The notes below the pieces were generated by a model. It searched no databases and was not told the DNA's origin. It was given only the letters and a program-made list of their open reading frames with translations. A stretch of 64,000 bases of DNA from Proteus sp. FME41 (GTDB taxonomy: Bacteria > Pseudomonadota > Gammaproteobacteria > Enterobacterales > Enterobacteriaceae), in NCBI RefSeq assembly GCF_014897315.1, contig NZ_JABUYL010000018.1, positions 1-64,000 on the forward strand, in the 5' to 3' direction. A program made the translations under genes and the position numbers. Positions 38,576 through 49,802 of the stretch are shown here, one piece after another. Position 1 is the first letter of the stretch, and each line of letters begins with the position of its first letter.

Positions 38576-39669
38576 TGGGGTTCTCCTGTGCTCATCTCAA
38601 TTAACTGCTTCCAGCCATCCGTAAAATTAGGCGCAAAAAAGGCAATATCTTGGCGATCAAGCATAAGTAATTGACGCTGAGCTTCTTCAATCAACGCAAC
38701 ATCTAATTTATCACCAGAGAAAAAGACAGGAACATTTTGCTCGGTTAAATCTTGCCAAAATGGATTTTGACGACTGATAACAAAAGGGATCGCAAACTGA
38801 ATAAGGAGGCAAAGTGTACCGATACCTTGCTGACGATGAAAAATAAAATAGCCTAAATCACAGGTTTTCAACAATGTGAGATAATCATCGAACGCCAGTT
38901 TATCACGTAAAATTTCAACGTGATTATCAGGTAGAAGCTGATTAGCCGCTTGAGAAACTTCATCAATATATACGTGATTATTGTCAGGGTATCCCATTGG
39001 GATAATCACTTTTGCACGCGTTCCATATTGTTCCGCAATGGCTTTTAAGGCTTCGATATGGCGGTTTGATCTATCCCCTGAATTTCCCACAATAATGGTA
39101 ATTTGTTGTGTATTAATGGACGTTTTTTCTGTCACCGTGAGTGCAGGGTCCATTCTAGTTGGAAAATAAAGCAAACTTGCTGGAATATTAACATTAAATT
39201 GTGCAAAGTAATTAAGATCACCTCGTGTACCAAAGACACGCCCTACCCGCTTTTGTGCAAGTTTACGAAGAAGATAGAAGAGCCTAAATTTTAATTGTTT
39301 AGAATCCTGATACAGATCAGCACCCCAAATATGCCACCAAAATTGATGCCGTTTAATTTTACCTGTCAGTAATGCCAACCAAATAGGCGCATTAAACTGG
39401 CCTAAAAAAAGGAATCGTTGATGAGTATCGGCTTTTGCTAATGTGACCACTCTCTGTGCAACCTGCTTTTTATCGGCTAAACATTCAATGTCTAAAGCTG
39501 GGTAGCTTTCTTGCAGTGAAGTATCTTTACTGGCAACGATAAAACGAGGTTTATACGTTAATCCCGCCTCAGTCACGAGGTGGTCGTTAAAAAACCGTAA
39601 CATTGTGTTGTTATGATGCACAATGTCTGAACCTAGTACGTAAATCAAAGTTGTCATTTGCGCCTGCAA
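38572..39669 (-). CDS. wecF: ECA: TDP-Fuc4NAc transferase (lipid III synthase)
   Basis: Transfers 4-acetamido-4,6-dideoxy-D-galactose (Fuc4NAc) from its dTDP form to lipid II, completing ECA lipid III. The 365-residue protein is of the GT56 family and has conserved [14 protein letters not shown] near residue 105, [19 protein letters not shown] near 190 and [20 protein letters not shown] near 277. It overlaps wzxE by 16 bases and wzyE by four, so the three are coupled. Also known as rffT. Confidence 0.95.
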   Translation of the reverse strand: MQAQMTTLIYVLGSDIVHHNNTMLRFFNDHLVTEAGLTYKPRFIVASKDTSLQESYPALDIECLADKKQVAQRVVTLAKADTHQRFLFLGQFNAPIWLALLTGKIKRHQFWWHIWGADLYQDSKQLKFRLFYLLRKLAQKRVGRVFGTRGDLNYFAQFNVNIPASLLYFPTRMDPALTVTEKTSINTQQITIIVGNSGDRSNRHIEALKAIAEQYGTRAKVIIPMGYPDNNHVYIDEVSQAANQLLPDNHVEILRDKLAFDDYLTLLKTCDLGYFIFHRQQGIGTLCLLIQFAIPFVISRQNPFWQDLTEQNVPVFFSGDKLDVALIEEAQRQLLMLDRQDIAFFAPNFTDGWKQLIEMSTGEPQ

Positions 39670-40910
39670 TAAATCACGAAAACAGAACTACAGAGAAGGA
39701 AGTAAATAATGTATGTTGCCATATAGGCTTGGGCTGCACCCAGTGCGCCATGTTCAGGAATAAGCCAACGTGAAAATAGCGTTAATAAAGCAAACTGACT
39801 TATTTCTGTAAGGATATAAAAACGTAGTGCCGCTTTTGCAATGACAAGATAACCAAAGACATAAGCGCCTACCTTTAAAACATCACCAACAAGTTGCCAT
39901 GCAAATAAATCACGCATAGCAACAAATTGATCAGAAAAAAGTAACCAAATCGCGAAATCTCTGAGCAACCACACCATGAAACTAGCCGCGGCAACCGCAG
40001 GAAGTACAAACTTCAGTGATTTCACTATTTCTTTAGTAATATCACTCTTTTGCGTTAATCGAGAGAGTGTTGGCAATAAATAAACCGAAAAAGAGGCCGT
40101 AATAAACTGCAGGTAAGCATCTGAAATACTGCTCACACCTTGCCAAATCCCAACGTCATCCCAGCTGTAGTGTGCAGCAAGCAGATTACGCATCATGATG
40201 TAAGCCACTGGCAACGTAATCGATGTCAGTAAAGCCATAATAGTAAACTTACCCAGATGGCTTGCTATTGCCTTATCCCAATGCGGTTTCAGCTCACTCA
40301 ACGCAAAGCGCTTACGTTTTAATACTATTACTGTAGCAGGAAATAAGATCAGCGCAGGGACTAACGCAAGTCCAATCAGCGCACCGTGATAGCCCGCAAA
40401 TAAATAACACAAATAATAAGCAACAACCCCAATAAGGCTTCCTGCAATTATCGATAGCGCATTACCTGCAGCATCACGATAACCTTTTAATATGGCAAGG
40501 AAATAATTGCTATACGCGATCCCCATTTGAATAAAAGCAACGGCTCTTACAATATCTTGATACTGCTGATAATTATCATCAAATAGGACGTGGCTAATGG
40601 GTGCAGCAAAAATCAGAAACAAAATAGCTAATAGTGTGGAAAACAGCAGGATCATAGATGATGAAGTCCCTAACACCTTTTTACGTTGGAGATCATCATC
40701 TTGATATTGTGCGATTAATTTTGTCACACCATTAAAAATACCTGCACCCGATAAAACACCTAACACGGTGATTAACTGGCGAAAGTTACCCGCTAATCCA
40801 ACCCCTGATGGGCCAAAAGAAACGGCTAGTAATTTAACGACAAGCAGACCAGCCCCGATTTTTATCAGGGTTGATCCGGCTGTCCAAACTGACGCTTTGG
40901 CTAATGACAT
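39654..40910 (-). CDS. wzxE: ECA lipid III flippase WzxE
   Basis: Flips undecaprenyl-PP-linked ECA trisaccharide from the cytoplasmic to the periplasmic face of the inner membrane. The 418-residue protein of the polysaccharide transport (PST/MOP) family has about twelve membrane helices. The N-terminus [21 protein letters not shown] and the [18 protein letters not shown] loop near residue 33 are typical of WzxE. Two bases separate it from wecE. Confidence 0.96.
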   Translation of the reverse strand: MSLAKASVWTAGSTLIKIGAGLLVVKLLAVSFGPSGVGLAGNFRQLITVLGVLSGAGIFNGVTKLIAQYQDDDLQRKKVLGTSSSMILLFSTLLAILFLIFAAPISHVLFDDNYQQYQDIVRAVAFIQMGIAYSNYFLAILKGYRDAAGNALSIIAGSLIGVVAYYLCYLFAGYHGALIGLALVPALILFPATVIVLKRKRFALSELKPHWDKAIASHLGKFTIMALLTSITLPVAYIMMRNLLAAHYSWDDVGIWQGVSSISDAYLQFITASFSVYLLPTLSRLTQKSDITKEIVKSLKFVLPAVAAASFMVWLLRDFAIWLLFSDQFVAMRDLFAWQLVGDVLKVGAYVFGYLVIAKAALRFYILTEISQFALLTLFSRWLIPEHGALGAAQAYMATYIIYFLLCSSVFVIYCRRK

Positions 40911-40912
40911 AA

Positions 40913-42043
40913 TTAAGCAAAGAAGTCACTGATATGGCTAATAACCGTTTGTTGTTCTTCTTCTGTCATATTGTAGAACATAGGTAAACGCACTAAACGC
41001 TCACTTTCTTGCGTAGTGAAAATATCTTCACCATCAAAGCGACCAAATTTTATGCCCGCAGGACTTGTATGTAATGACACATAGTGGAATACCGTTAATA
41101 CACCGTGCTCTTTCATGTAGTCATTAAACGCGGTACGTTGCTCGATATCTTTCAGTTTGATATAGAACATATGCGCGTTGTGTTCTAATCCTTCAGGAAC
41201 GATTGGAAGCGCTAATAAGTCTTTTTCTGCTAATGGTGTCAATGCATCATAGTAAATCTGCCAAAATGCTAAACGACGCTCATTAATCTTTTCAGCTTCT
41301 TCGAGCTGAGCCCACAAGTAGGCTGCTTGTAAGTCTGACATTAAATAGCTAGAACCAATATCACGCCAAGTATATTTGTCTACCTGACCACGGAAAAATT
41401 GGCTACGATTAGTGCCTTTCTCACGGATAACTTCTGCGCGATTAATTAAATCAGGATCGTTAATCAGCGTTGCACCGCCCTCACCGCCTGATGAGTAGTT
41501 TTTAGTTTCATGGAAGCTATAGCAACCAAGATGACCTATTGTGCCAAGAGCCTTACCTTTGTAAGTTGACATGACACCTTGTGCAGCATCTTCAATCACA
41601 AATAGATTATGCTTTTTCGCAATCGCCATAATCGTATCCATTTCACACGCAACTCCCGCGTAATGAACAGGCACGATAGCGCGAGTTTTATGGGTAATAG
41701 CCGCTTCAATTTTTGTTTCATCAAGATTCATGGTATCTGGACGAATATCAACAAAAACAATGGTTGCACCGCGTAATACAAACGCATTAGAGGTCGAAAC
41801 AAAGGTAAAACTTGGCATAATGACTTCATCACCAGGCTTGATATCTAATAAGATAGCAGCCATTTCAAGCGATGCCGTACAAGATGGTGTTAACAGCGTT
41901 TTATGACAATGAAATTGTTCTTCTAACCACTTTTCACATTTTTTTGTGAAATTGCCATCACCACAGAGCTTGCCACTTTCCATAGCTTGTTTCATGTATT
42001 CTAATTCTGTGCCGACAACCGGTGGTTTATTAAACGGAATCAT
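40913..42043 (-). CDS. wecE: ECA: dTDP-4-amino-4,6-dideoxygalactose transaminase
   Basis: PLP-dependent aminotransferase that converts dTDP-4-keto-6-deoxyglucose to dTDP-4-amino-4,6-dideoxygalactose using glutamate. The 376-residue protein is of the DegT/DnrJ/EryC1 family. It has FTFVSTSNAFVLRGA near residue 83 and the PLP-ring contact VIEDAAQGVMS near 153. The Schiff-base lysine is in YSFHETKNYSSGGEGG near residue 181. Gap to wecD is one base. Confidence 0.96.
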   Translation of the reverse strand: MIPFNKPPVVGTELEYMKQAMESGKLCGDGNFTKKCEKWLEEQFHCHKTLLTPSCTASLEMAAILLDIKPGDEVIMPSFTFVSTSNAFVLRGATIVFVDIRPDTMNLDETKIEAAITHKTRAIVPVHYAGVACEMDTIMAIAKKHNLFVIEDAAQGVMSTYKGKALGTIGHLGCYSFHETKNYSSGGEGGATLINDPDLINRAEVIREKGTNRSQFFRGQVDKYTWRDIGSSYLMSDLQAAYLWAQLEEAEKINERRLAFWQIYYDALTPLAEKDLLALPIVPEGLEHNAHMFYIKLKDIEQRTAFNDYMKEHGVLTVFHYVSLHTSPAGIKFGRFDGEDIFTTQESERLVRLPMFYNMTEEEQQTVISHISDFFA

Positions 42044-42044
42044 A

Positions 42045-42758
42045 TTATCCCCTGTATAACCAATAAGTGGTGCTCTCTATTAAGCCCCCACTGTGTGTAT
42101 ATAAACGCGAAGCTGCAATATTGCTGATCTGAGTTGCCACATATAAGGTTGAAATACCTTGTTGTTGACACCAGAACTTCGCGACCGACATCAGTTGTTT
42201 ACCAATGCCTTGTCCTGTTCTGTTGGGCATTACAGCCAGTAATCCCACTCTTGCTTCACATTCAGAGATTCGACGTAAGGTCACAAAACCACTCACGTTA
42301 TTTTCAGCATCACATGTCAGCAAGCAAATATTATCGAACGTACCTAATACGGCCTTTTTAACCCATAATCCGTAAAAGCGACTACTATCACCTTCCTGAT
42401 ACCACGGTGATCTAAAACGACTTTGTACAAAAGCCTCTGATGCAGCGGTCATCAATAAATCGATATCGCCTTCATTGGCATCTCTAAAACAACATTCAGG
42501 TGCTTTCTTACAAGCATTTTCTGTGCCAATTGGAAGTTTAAAATCAATTTCACCTTCCGCAAATTGAAAACCTAATTGGCTCAGTTTATCGATAAGAGAA
42601 AGCTCATGAGACGCGACTTTTGCTTGAACGATGGCAAATATATCAAGCTGTTTGCTTGTTAAGACGGGCGCTTGTGTATCAAACTCAAGACGCCCTGTTT
42701 TGAGTGAGAAATACTCACTTTCCCACTCAAGATAATTAATATTGGCGAGGACGGACAT
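42045..42758 (-). CDS. wecD: ECA: dTDP-fucosamine acetyltransferase
   Basis: GNAT-fold N-acetyltransferase that uses acetyl-CoA to make dTDP-Fuc4NAc. From the ATG at 42758 ([17 protein letters not shown]) it is 237 residues. The acetyl-CoA loop is in [11 protein letters not shown] near residue 188 and a C-terminal segment is [13 protein letters not shown]. The open frame reaches nine codons further upstream, but the chosen start aligns with E. coli WecD. Even so it overlaps the end of rffH by 23 bases. The N-terminal half is the variable part of the family. Confidence 0.93.
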   Translation of the reverse strand: MSVLANINYLEWESEYFSLKTGRLEFDTQAPVLTSKQLDIFAIVQAKVASHELSLIDKLSQLGFQFAEGEIDFKLPIGTENACKKAPECCFRDANEGDIDLLMTAASEAFVQSRFRSPWYQEGDSSRFYGLWVKKAVLGTFDNICLLTCDAENNVSGFVTLRRISECEARVGLLAVMPNRTGQGIGKQLMSVAKFWCQQQGISTLYVATQISNIAASRLYTHSGGLIESTTYWLYRG

Positions 42759-43617
42759 GTAATAAATCCAATAGATAGCGACCATAACCTGTTTTAGACA
42801 GTGATTTTGCGCTTTCTCTTACTTGATCATCACTAAGCCAGCCATTACGCCAAGCAATCTCTTCAAGACACGCCACTTTAAATCCTTGGCGCTTCTCAAC
42901 AGTTTGAACGAAAGTACTGGCCTCGATTAAACTGTCATGTGTGCCCGTATCTAACCACGCAAAACCACGCCCCAGTAGTTCAACGTTAAGCTCGCCACAT
43001 TCGAGATACATCTGATTAATCGACGTAATTTCTAACTCACCACGAATCGAAGGTTTGACGCGTTTGGCAAAATCAACCACTCGGTTATCGTAGAAATAAA
43101 GCCCTGTTACAGCCCAATTAGATTTAGGTTGTTCAGGTTTTTCTTCTATTGATAACACTTTAAAGTCATCATCAAATTCAACAACACCAAATCGTTCCGG
43201 ATCCATCACTTGATAGCCAAATACAGTTGCACCCCGTTCACGTTGTGCAACTTGTTTCAGTTTCGGACTAAATCCTTGACCAAAATAGATATTATCGCCT
43301 AACACTAAACAGCAATGGTCATCACCAATAAATTCCTCACCTAAAATAAAGGCTTGGGCTAAGCCATCAGGTGACGGCTGAATTTTATATTGAAGATGAA
43401 CTCCAAATGCAGAACCATCGCCCAATAAGCGTTGAAATGACGTGATGTCATCTGGTGTTGTGATGATCAAGATATCTCTAATACCAGCGAGCATCAGAAC
43501 TGAAAGCGGATAATAGATCATGGGCTTATCATAGATAGGCAATAACTGTTTCGACACCCCTTTGGTTATCGGATGCAGTCGTGTACCAGAACCACCCGCT
43601 AGAATAATACCTTTCAT
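42736..43617 (-). CDS. rffH: Glucose-1-phosphate thymidylyltransferase (ECA)
   Basis: Forms dTDP-glucose from glucose-1-phosphate and dTTP, the first step to dTDP-Fuc4NAc. The 293-residue protein has the nucleotidyltransferase signature [24 protein letters not shown] at the N-terminus ([11 protein letters not shown] follows), with the metal site in [12 protein letters not shown] near residue 107. The sequence [14 protein letters not shown] near 222 completes the family pattern. I choose the second of two adjacent ATGs (43617), better spaced from the AGGA site. It is the ECA paralogue of RmlA/RfbA. Confidence 0.95.
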   Translation of the reverse strand: MKGIILAGGSGTRLHPITKGVSKQLLPIYDKPMIYYPLSVLMLAGIRDILIITTPDDITSFQRLLGDGSAFGVHLQYKIQPSPDGLAQAFILGEEFIGDDHCCLVLGDNIYFGQGFSPKLKQVAQRERGATVFGYQVMDPERFGVVEFDDDFKVLSIEEKPEQPKSNWAVTGLYFYDNRVVDFAKRVKPSIRGELEITSINQMYLECGELNVELLGRGFAWLDTGTHDSLIEASTFVQTVEKRQGFKVACLEEIAWRNGWLSDDQVRESAKSLSKTGYGRYLLDLLHVRPRQY

Positions 43618-43637
43618 CATTTATCCTTTTTACTTAA

Positions 43638-44711
43638 TCAGTTTCCAAGCCCTAAACGTTCACCTGCATAAGAGCCATCAAGCACGCGTTTCCACCAAGT
43701 TTCGTTATTTAAATACCACAAAACAGTTTTACGAATACCAGATTCAAATGTCTCTTCAGGTTTCCAGCCTAATTCAGCTTCAATTTTCGCTGCATCAATT
43801 GCATAGCGCAGGTCATGACCTGGTCTGTCTTTTACATACGTAATTAAATCAACGTATTGAGCAACACCATCTGGTTTAGCGGGATATAGCTCTTCTAATA
43901 GTGTGCAAATGGTTTTAACAACATCAATATTACGACGTTCATTATGACCGCCAATATTGTAAGTTTTACCCGGTGTTGCCGTTGTCGCCACTAAATAGAG
44001 GGCTCGCGCATGGTCTTCAACATAGAGCCAATCACGAATTTGTTCACCTTTACCATAGACAGGTAATGGCTTTCCTGAAATCGCATTTAAGATAATTAAT
44101 GGAATTAATTTTTCAGGAAAATGGTAAGGACCGTAGTTATTTGAGCAGTTTGTGATCACGGTTGGTAAACCGTAAGTACGCAGCCAAGCACGAACTAAAT
44201 GGTCGCTTGACGCTTTGGAAGCAGAATATGGGCTACTTGGCGCATAAGGCGTAGTTTCAGTAAAGAAATCATCTGTACCTTCTAAATCGCCATACACTTC
44301 ATCTGTTGAGATATGATGGAAACGAAATGCCGTTTTCTTCGCTTCAGGCAGAACTTGCCAAAAGTGGCGAGCGGCTTCCAATAAGATGTAAGTACCCACA
44401 ATATTGGTTTCAATAAACGCAGCAGGCCCATCAATAGAGCGATCAACATGGCTTTCTGCTGCTAAGTGCATAACAACATCTGGCTGATATTGAGCAAATA
44501 AGCGATCAAGCTCAGCGCTATCACAAATATCGACTTGCTCAAACGCATAGCGTTCGCTATTAGCGACAGTTGCCAATGACTCTACATTACCGGCATAAGT
44601 CAGCTTATCGACCACAACAACGCTGTCGTTGGTATTTTCAATAATATGTCGAACAACAGCAGAGCCGATAAAACCGGCTCCACCTGTGACTAGAATGCGT
44701 TTCAACGCCAT
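43638..44711 (-). CDS. rffG: dTDP-glucose 4,6-dehydratase (ECA)
   Basis: Converts dTDP-glucose to dTDP-4-keto-6-deoxyglucose with bound NAD. The 357-residue protein of the extended short-chain dehydrogenase family has the NAD motif [11 protein letters not shown] near residue 9. The catalytic region is [13 protein letters not shown] near 132 with [10 protein letters not shown] near 166 (the Tyr-x3-Lys pair). It overlaps wecC by 10 bases. The start MALKRIL is slightly longer than E. coli (MRKIL); a later start is not available as ATG nearby. Confidence 0.95.
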   Translation of the reverse strand: MALKRILVTGGAGFIGSAVVRHIIENTNDSVVVVDKLTYAGNVESLATVANSERYAFEQVDICDSAELDRLFAQYQPDVVMHLAAESHVDRSIDGPAAFIETNIVGTYILLEAARHFWQVLPEAKKTAFRFHHISTDEVYGDLEGTDDFFTETTPYAPSSPYSASKASSDHLVRAWLRTYGLPTVITNCSNNYGPYHFPEKLIPLIILNAISGKPLPVYGKGEQIRDWLYVEDHARALYLVATTATPGKTYNIGGHNERRNIDVVKTICTLLEELYPAKPDGVAQYVDLITYVKDRPGHDLRYAIDAAKIEAELGWKPEETFESGIRKTVLWYLNNETWWKRVLDGSYAGERLGLGN

Positions 44712-45964
44712 ACTCCTTTAGTATCTACAATCCATTTTTGAGTGACTTTGCTACCTGAGATCGCTTTAAATTGCTGATGATCAACGAGCATTAAGACAAT
44801 ATCAGCGTCTTTTAATGCTTGCTCAGTTGACACTAACTCCGTGATCCCTTTCAATTTTGTTGGTAACTCATGAATATTGGGTTCAACCGCCCATGTTGTA
44901 CCGCTGTGCCAATCTGCCACTTGTTTTGTGATATTCATGGCTGGGCTTTCACGTAAATCATCAATATTTGGCTTAAAAGCTAAACCAAAGCAAGCAATCT
45001 TGATTTCATTAGCTCGTTTGCCGGTCTCTGTCAGACAATCTGCAACAGCAGCTTTAACTTGATCAATTACCCATACAGGTTTGCCATCATTGACTAAACG
45101 CGCAGTGTGAATTAAACGAGATTGTTTTGGGTTTTGTGACACGATAAACCAAGGGTCAACTGCAATACAGTGTCCACCAACGCCTGGGCCTGGTTGTAAA
45201 ATATTGACGCGTGGATGGCGGTTCGCCAAGCTAATTAGCTCCCACACATTGATATCTTGGTCAGCGCAGATCAGCGATAATTCGTTAGCAAATGCAATAT
45301 TAACATCGCGGAAGCTGTTTTCCGTTAGCTTACACATTTCTGCGGTACGCGCATTGGTGATAACACATTCACCTTCGAGGAAAATTTTATACAATTCGCT
45401 CGCACGCTCTGACGATTTACGGTTCATTCCGCCTACAACACGGTCATTACGAATAAGCTCAATCATTACTTGACCCGGTAATACACGCTCAGGGCAATAA
45501 GCTACATCAATATCAGCATCTTCACCTTGTTGATGAGGAAAGGTTAAATCAGGACGAGCTTCCGCTAACCACTCTGCCATTTGTTCTGTAGAGCCAACTG
45601 GTGAGGTTGATTCTAGAATAATCAAGTCGCCTTTTTTAAGCACAGGCGCAATAGAGCGTGCCGCGGCTTCAACATAAGCTAAATCAGGCTCATGATCACC
45701 TTTAAACGGTGTCGGTACGGCAATAAGATAAGCATCTGCTGGCTGTGGCGTGGTGTAGGCTTTTAAATGCCCCTCTTCAACCGCTTGTTTGACAACTTTA
45801 TCAAGATCAGGCTCAACAATATGAATTTGACCTTTATTAATCGTATCAACCGCATGCTGATTAACATCAACACCGATAACGCTTTTTTTACGAGAGGCAA
45901 AGGCTGCCGCTGTAGGTAAACCAATATAGCCGAGGCCGATAACAGAAATAGTTTCAAAACTCAT
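44702..45964 (-). CDS. wecC: UDP-N-acetyl-D-mannosamine dehydrogenase
   Basis: Oxidises UDP-ManNAc twice with NAD to UDP-ManNAcA. The 420-residue protein of the UDP-glucose/GDP-mannose dehydrogenase family has the N-terminal Rossmann motif [17 protein letters not shown] and substrate site [11 protein letters not shown] near residue 118. The [17 protein letters not shown] helix lies near 215. The catalytic cysteine is in [15 protein letters not shown] near residue 266. It overlaps wecB by four bases (ATGA). Confidence 0.97.
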   Translation of the reverse strand: MSFETISVIGLGYIGLPTAAAFASRKKSVIGVDVNQHAVDTINKGQIHIVEPDLDKVVKQAVEEGHLKAYTTPQPADAYLIAVPTPFKGDHEPDLAYVEAAARSIAPVLKKGDLIILESTSPVGSTEQMAEWLAEARPDLTFPHQQGEDADIDVAYCPERVLPGQVMIELIRNDRVVGGMNRKSSERASELYKIFLEGECVITNARTAEMCKLTENSFRDVNIAFANELSLICADQDINVWELISLANRHPRVNILQPGPGVGGHCIAVDPWFIVSQNPKQSRLIHTARLVNDGKPVWVIDQVKAAVADCLTETGKRANEIKIACFGLAFKPNIDDLRESPAMNITKQVADWHSGTTWAVEPNIHELPTKLKGITELVSTEQALKDADIVLMLVDHQQFKAISGSKVTQKWIVDTKGVWR

Positions 45965-47091
45965 AATGTCACCTGATTTTTTTTCAATGCTTCAAGAATA
46001 CGCTGGCAGGCATGTCCATCACCATAAGGGTTTGTTGCTTTACTCATTTGGTGATACGCATTTTCGTCTGTCAATAAAGAGGTTACTTCGCTCACAATAC
46101 GTTTAGTGTCTGTTCCTACTAAACGAACAGAGCCTGCTTCAACAGCCTCTGGACGTTCTGTAGTATCTCGCATTACAAGAACAGGCTTACCGAGTGAAGG
46201 GGCTTCTTCTTGTATCCCCCCCGAGTCAGTTAAAATAAGGTAAGCATGATTCATTAAATAAACGAAAGGGAGATAATCTTGTGGCTGTATCAGCTTAATG
46301 TTGTCAATACCATGAAGAATGCGCTGAACAGGCTCACTTACATTAGGGTTTAAGTGGACAGGATAGACAACTTCAACATCAGGATGCGCTAATGCAATTT
46401 CAGCTAAGGCTTGACAAATACGCTCAAAACCACCACCAAAGCTTTCTCGACGATGCCCTGTCACCAAGATCATTTTTTTGTCTGGTTGGATAAATGGATA
46501 GTTTACAGCAAGCTCATTTAAGAGTGTTTGATTGCCCATCACTCTGTCGCTTACCCAAAACAATGCATCAATAACAGTATTTCCGGTAACAAAAATATTT
46601 TTATCTGCAACCGCTTCGCGCACCAGATTTAATTTTGCTGTCTCTGTTGGTGCGAAATGATACATGGCAAGATGCCCTGCAATGGTACGGTTAGCTTCTT
46701 CTGGCCACGGTGAATAGAGATTGCCTGTACGCAATCCTGCTTCTACATGACCAACCGGAATCCGTTGATAAAATGCGGCTAAACTTGCTGCCATGGTTGT
46801 TGTTGTATCACCATGCACCAAAACAACATCAGGTTGGAATGATGCTAATACCGGTTTTAACCCTTCTAAAATACGACAGGTAATATCCGTTAAATCTTGT
46901 CCTGGTTTCATAATATTGAGATCATAATCTGGTTTGATCTCAAAAAGATTTAATACCTGATCAAGCATTTCTCGATGTTGGGCCGTAACACATACCTTCG
47001 CTTCAAACGAATCATCATTTGCTAAAGCGTGCACTAAAGGTGCCATTTTTATCGCTTCAGGGCGTGTGCCAAAAACAGTCAACACTTTCAC
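45961..47091 (-). CDS. wecB: UDP-N-acetylglucosamine 2-epimerase
   Basis: Interconverts UDP-GlcNAc and UDP-ManNAc, committing UDP-GlcNAc to the ManNAcA branch. The 376-residue protein is non-hydrolysing. It shows [14 protein letters not shown] at the N-terminus, [16 protein letters not shown] near residue 94, [19 protein letters not shown] near 112, [12 protein letters not shown] near 210 and [20 protein letters not shown] near 287. It follows wzzE after a 126-base gap that holds a hairpin. Confidence 0.97.
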   Translation of the reverse strand: MKVLTVFGTRPEAIKMAPLVHALANDDSFEAKVCVTAQHREMLDQVLNLFEIKPDYDLNIMKPGQDLTDITCRILEGLKPVLASFQPDVVLVHGDTTTTMAASLAAFYQRIPVGHVEAGLRTGNLYSPWPEEANRTIAGHLAMYHFAPTETAKLNLVREAVADKNIFVTGNTVIDALFWVSDRVMGNQTLLNELAVNYPFIQPDKKMILVTGHRRESFGGGFERICQALAEIALAHPDVEVVYPVHLNPNVSEPVQRILHGIDNIKLIQPQDYLPFVYLMNHAYLILTDSGGIQEEAPSLGKPVLVMRDTTERPEAVEAGSVRLVGTDTKRIVSEVTSLLTDENAYHQMSKATNPYGDGHACQRILEALKKNQVTL

Positions 47092-47159
47092 AGTGGCTCT
47101 CTTTTTTTCGTTGTTATATCGCTTATTTTTGGGAAAGCAATATGCCCTTATACTCAGTA

Positions 47160-47183
47160 CATCAGGTGTTAAAACACCTGATG
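47160..47183. other. Perfect hairpin between wzzE and wecB
   Basis: CATCAGGTGTT (47160-47170) and AACACCTGATG (47173-47183) form an 11-base perfect inverted repeat (practically a 9-base stem with a six-base loop). No T-run follows on the operon's strand, so it is not a standard terminator. It may be an mRNA processing or stability element inside the ECA operon, or an operator. Confidence 0.7.
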
Positions 47184-47217
47184 TCTCGTTATTGTCATCA
47201 ATGACAAAATATTATTA

Positions 47218-48276
47218 TTATTTTTTTAATGAGCTACGTCTTACTAGTGCAACACCTGCACCGGCTAATACGCCGATTGCGCCCCAAAGCACCATCATAA
47301 AGGCACGACGAGGACTATCACGTTTTACAGGATCTTCAGGAGTACGTAGAAAGCGGTAAGTTTGGAAGTTATCTTGTAATTTTGCGCCCACAGCAAGGGT
47401 CGCTAACATTGCCGTATTCTGATCATAATCACTATCAAAATCAGCACCTGTCGCCATTAATGTTTCTAGCTGTGATTGCAACAAAGGAACGCCTAACAGA
47501 AACAATTTAGAATCCGGTAACTCATCAATTGCAATGGATGTCTGTTTTTGAGAAATACCTTGTTTCTCAGCCACTTTTATTGATTGCTCTAATAAGTTAA
47601 TTTGGCGTTGATAAGCGGCTTGAGCAGCCATTTCTTGGCGTTTAACTAACGCTTTCATTGACTGTGTTCTTGTTGCCCAGGCTGTTATCACTTCATCATT
47701 AAGATGGGTAGATGCTCTTTTATTAGCGAAAGCAATATACTCATTTAATAATTGGCTTGCCTCTTGTGAGGATTCAGCAATAAGCCTTAGTTGATCATTA
47801 ACTAATTTTTTCTCATCCGAAGGCGTAAATTGAATATTGTTAATTAACTCATCCAATAATGCCGCATTAGCCTGCTCATCACTCTCTTTACGCTGTTTGA
47901 AATAATCTGTTTGTAACCAAAACTCACGGCGTGTATCAAAAGCAGCAATTTGAGTGATGAACTCTTGATACGCTTCATCAGAAATACTTAACGCTGATGT
48001 TTGTGCTGATGGATTTATTTGTGTATCAAGGTTACGCAAAAACTGAGATTGTGAATAATAACTCCCTAAGTTATTTATCGTTGGCTTCTCTGTCATTGCG
48101 ATTGCACTCCATTTAGGTTGCATCAAATAAGATGCCCCGAGTGCAATCAGTGCAAAAAGCAGAGCGAACCCTATAATCCAGCTTTTTCCTGACCAAAGTG
48201 CACAACAAAGACCTCGAATGTCGAGTTCATTATCTGGCTGATTACCCTGTCGGGAGGCGTTATTTTCCGAGTTCAT
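47218..48276 (-). CDS. wzzE: ECA chain length regulator WzzE
   Basis: Polysaccharide co-polymerase of the inner membrane that sets the ECA chain length with WzyE. The 352-residue protein (ATG at 48276; a GTG one codon earlier is in frame) has two membrane helices: WIIGFALLFALIALGASYLM near residues 33-52 and the C-terminal AFMMVLWGAIGVLAGAGVALV near 325-345. A long periplasmic helical domain lies between them. The proline-rich motif before the second helix (RTPEDPVKRDSPRRAF) is the Wzz hallmark. Follows wecA. Confidence 0.96.
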   Translation of the reverse strand: MNSENNASRQGNQPDNELDIRGLCCALWSGKSWIIGFALLFALIALGASYLMQPKWSAIAMTEKPTINNLGSYYSQSQFLRNLDTQINPSAQTSALSISDEAYQEFITQIAAFDTRREFWLQTDYFKQRKESDEQANAALLDELINNIQFTPSDEKKLVNDQLRLIAESSQEASQLLNEYIAFANKRASTHLNDEVITAWATRTQSMKALVKRQEMAAQAAYQRQINLLEQSIKVAEKQGISQKQTSIAIDELPDSKLFLLGVPLLQSQLETLMATGADFDSDYDQNTAMLATLAVGAKLQDNFQTYRFLRTPEDPVKRDSPRRAFMMVLWGAIGVLAGAGVALVRRSSLKK

Positions 48277-48300
48277 CACGTTAAAAAACCTCTGCTTATA

Positions 48301-49389
48301 TTAATGCTGTTGTGTTGCTCTACGTAAGCGACGCTTATGTCGTTTAATAAAACGGGCGACTCGCCACGCGCGTTTAATGCAATAACCGTACATAACAAAT
48401 GCAAGCAAGAATAATGCCAACATGAACCATTCAGGAACAAATGATAGGTTTTGACCGATAATACCAATTGCTGCCAATAACGCAGCTGCCGCTGTAATTA
48501 AAATAAAGGCTTGGCGAGAAGTAAAACCGGCTCGCATGATTAAGTGATGAATATGTTGACGGTCTGGCGAGAAAGGACTCATCCCTTTGCGTAAACGGCG
48601 ATACATAATTGCCACCATATCCATAAGAGGAATCGCAATTATCCATAACGCAGTCACCGCTTTAACAGGGCGTGGTTGAGTTTGTGTTGATGCAACCAAA
48701 AGCCAAATAATGGTAAATCCGATCAGTGTACTGCCCGCATCGCCCATAAAGACTTTAAATTTCTTACCACAAATACCTAAATTTAAAAGGATATAAGGCA
48801 AAATTGCAGCAATAAATGAGAAACACCAGAAGGCGAGCGCTGAATTACCACTTTGGTATAATAAAATACCCAATGCGCCAAAAGAAACGCAAGAAAGCCC
48901 GCCTAATAACCCATCAATACCATCAACCATATTGAAGGCGTTGATTGCGGCCCAAACAGCGAAAAGCGTAACAATATAGCCAAAAGGTCCTAAATGCATT
49001 TCCCAAGGACCAAAAGCATGACCGAGAGTATCGAGTTTTAACCCTGCCCCCACCATCATCACTATCCCAACAAAAGCTTGAATCGTTGCTCTTATCTTGA
49101 CGCTAATATCGAAACGATCATCTAACGCACCGATAAATACAAGAAGTCCCGCACATCCCAAATACAATTCCTTATGAGGAATATAAATATTTGAAATATA
49201 AAATGCGAAAACAATACCAAAATAGACTGAAATCCCACCCACAAGAGGGATCAATCCATGATGTTTTTTACGATAATTCGGTTTATCCACGAGTCCAATT
49301 TTCTTTGCAACTTTACGAGCCAAAAATAAAAATGCGAAAGAAAATAAGAACACATAAAAAACGCTTGTGCTCATTTTTAGTATATCCAC
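48301..49389 (-). CDS. wecA: UDP-GlcNAc:undecaprenyl-phosphate GlcNAc-1-phosphate transferase
   Basis: First enzyme of ECA, and of O-antigen where GlcNAc starts the unit. It transfers GlcNAc-1-P to undecaprenyl phosphate on the cytoplasmic face of the inner membrane; the target of tunicamycin in this family. The 362-residue polytopic protein has the conserved ALDDRFDISVKIRA (DD motif) near residue 89, NAFNMVDGIDGLLGG near 153, VFMGDAGSTLIGF near 211 and the HIHH motif in SPDRQHIHHLIMRAGF near 276. The start is GTG at 49389 (MDILKMST), aligning with E. coli. It is the first gene of the ECA operon, downstream of rho. Confidence 0.97.
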   Translation of the reverse strand: MDILKMSTSVFYVFLFSFAFLFLARKVAKKIGLVDKPNYRKKHHGLIPLVGGISVYFGIVFAFYISNIYIPHKELYLGCAGLLVFIGALDDRFDISVKIRATIQAFVGIVMMVGAGLKLDTLGHAFGPWEMHLGPFGYIVTLFAVWAAINAFNMVDGIDGLLGGLSCVSFGALGILLYQSGNSALAFWCFSFIAAILPYILLNLGICGKKFKVFMGDAGSTLIGFTIIWLLVASTQTQPRPVKAVTALWIIAIPLMDMVAIMYRRLRKGMSPFSPDRQHIHHLIMRAGFTSRQAFILITAAAALLAAIGIIGQNLSFVPEWFMLALFLLAFVMYGYCIKRAWRVARFIKRHKRRLRRATQQH

Positions 49390-49802
49390 AGTACTGTTCT
49401 CTATAATAAATATAGCTGGTTATTTTACCCTTCCATGTGTTTTTATTCTTTTTCCAGCTCCACCACGACGAGTTCATTCAAAAACCCACCACCCTTCATC
49501 AATTATAAGTTTTCCTTAACTATTTTTATTGATGCCATCGCTATTTTTATCAATTACTAAAACATGCAATATATATACCAACTTCTCACTAAAATATTGC
49601 AATCAAATTTTTAATTACACCCATAAAAAATAAAAACAAAAAACGCCACAAATAGTGTGGCGTTTTTATCATATCGTCATTCTGACAAAGTGAACGAGCT
49701 TAACAGCATATAAATTGAGGTGATATTACTTATTCTGTAACAGAGCGCACTCTTTTAATATTTTCATTCTGTTATTCAGCTCAATCGCTTTATTAATCGA
49801 CC
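49390..49802. other. rho-wecA spacer
   Basis: 413 bases holding the rho terminator (49641-49665) and, closer to wecA, the probable start of ECA operon transcription. AT-rich sequence around 49400-49440 (e.g. TATTAT, TATATT on the minus strand) could be a -10 element but I cannot select one. No gene is seen. Confidence 0.5.
49641..49665. terminator. Terminator after rho
   Basis: AAACGCCACA (49641-49650) and TGTGGCGTTT (49656-49665) form a perfect 10-base stem with a five-base loop, with A-run on the left and T-run on the right, so it works in both directions. It separates rho from the ECA operon. Confidence 0.93.
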
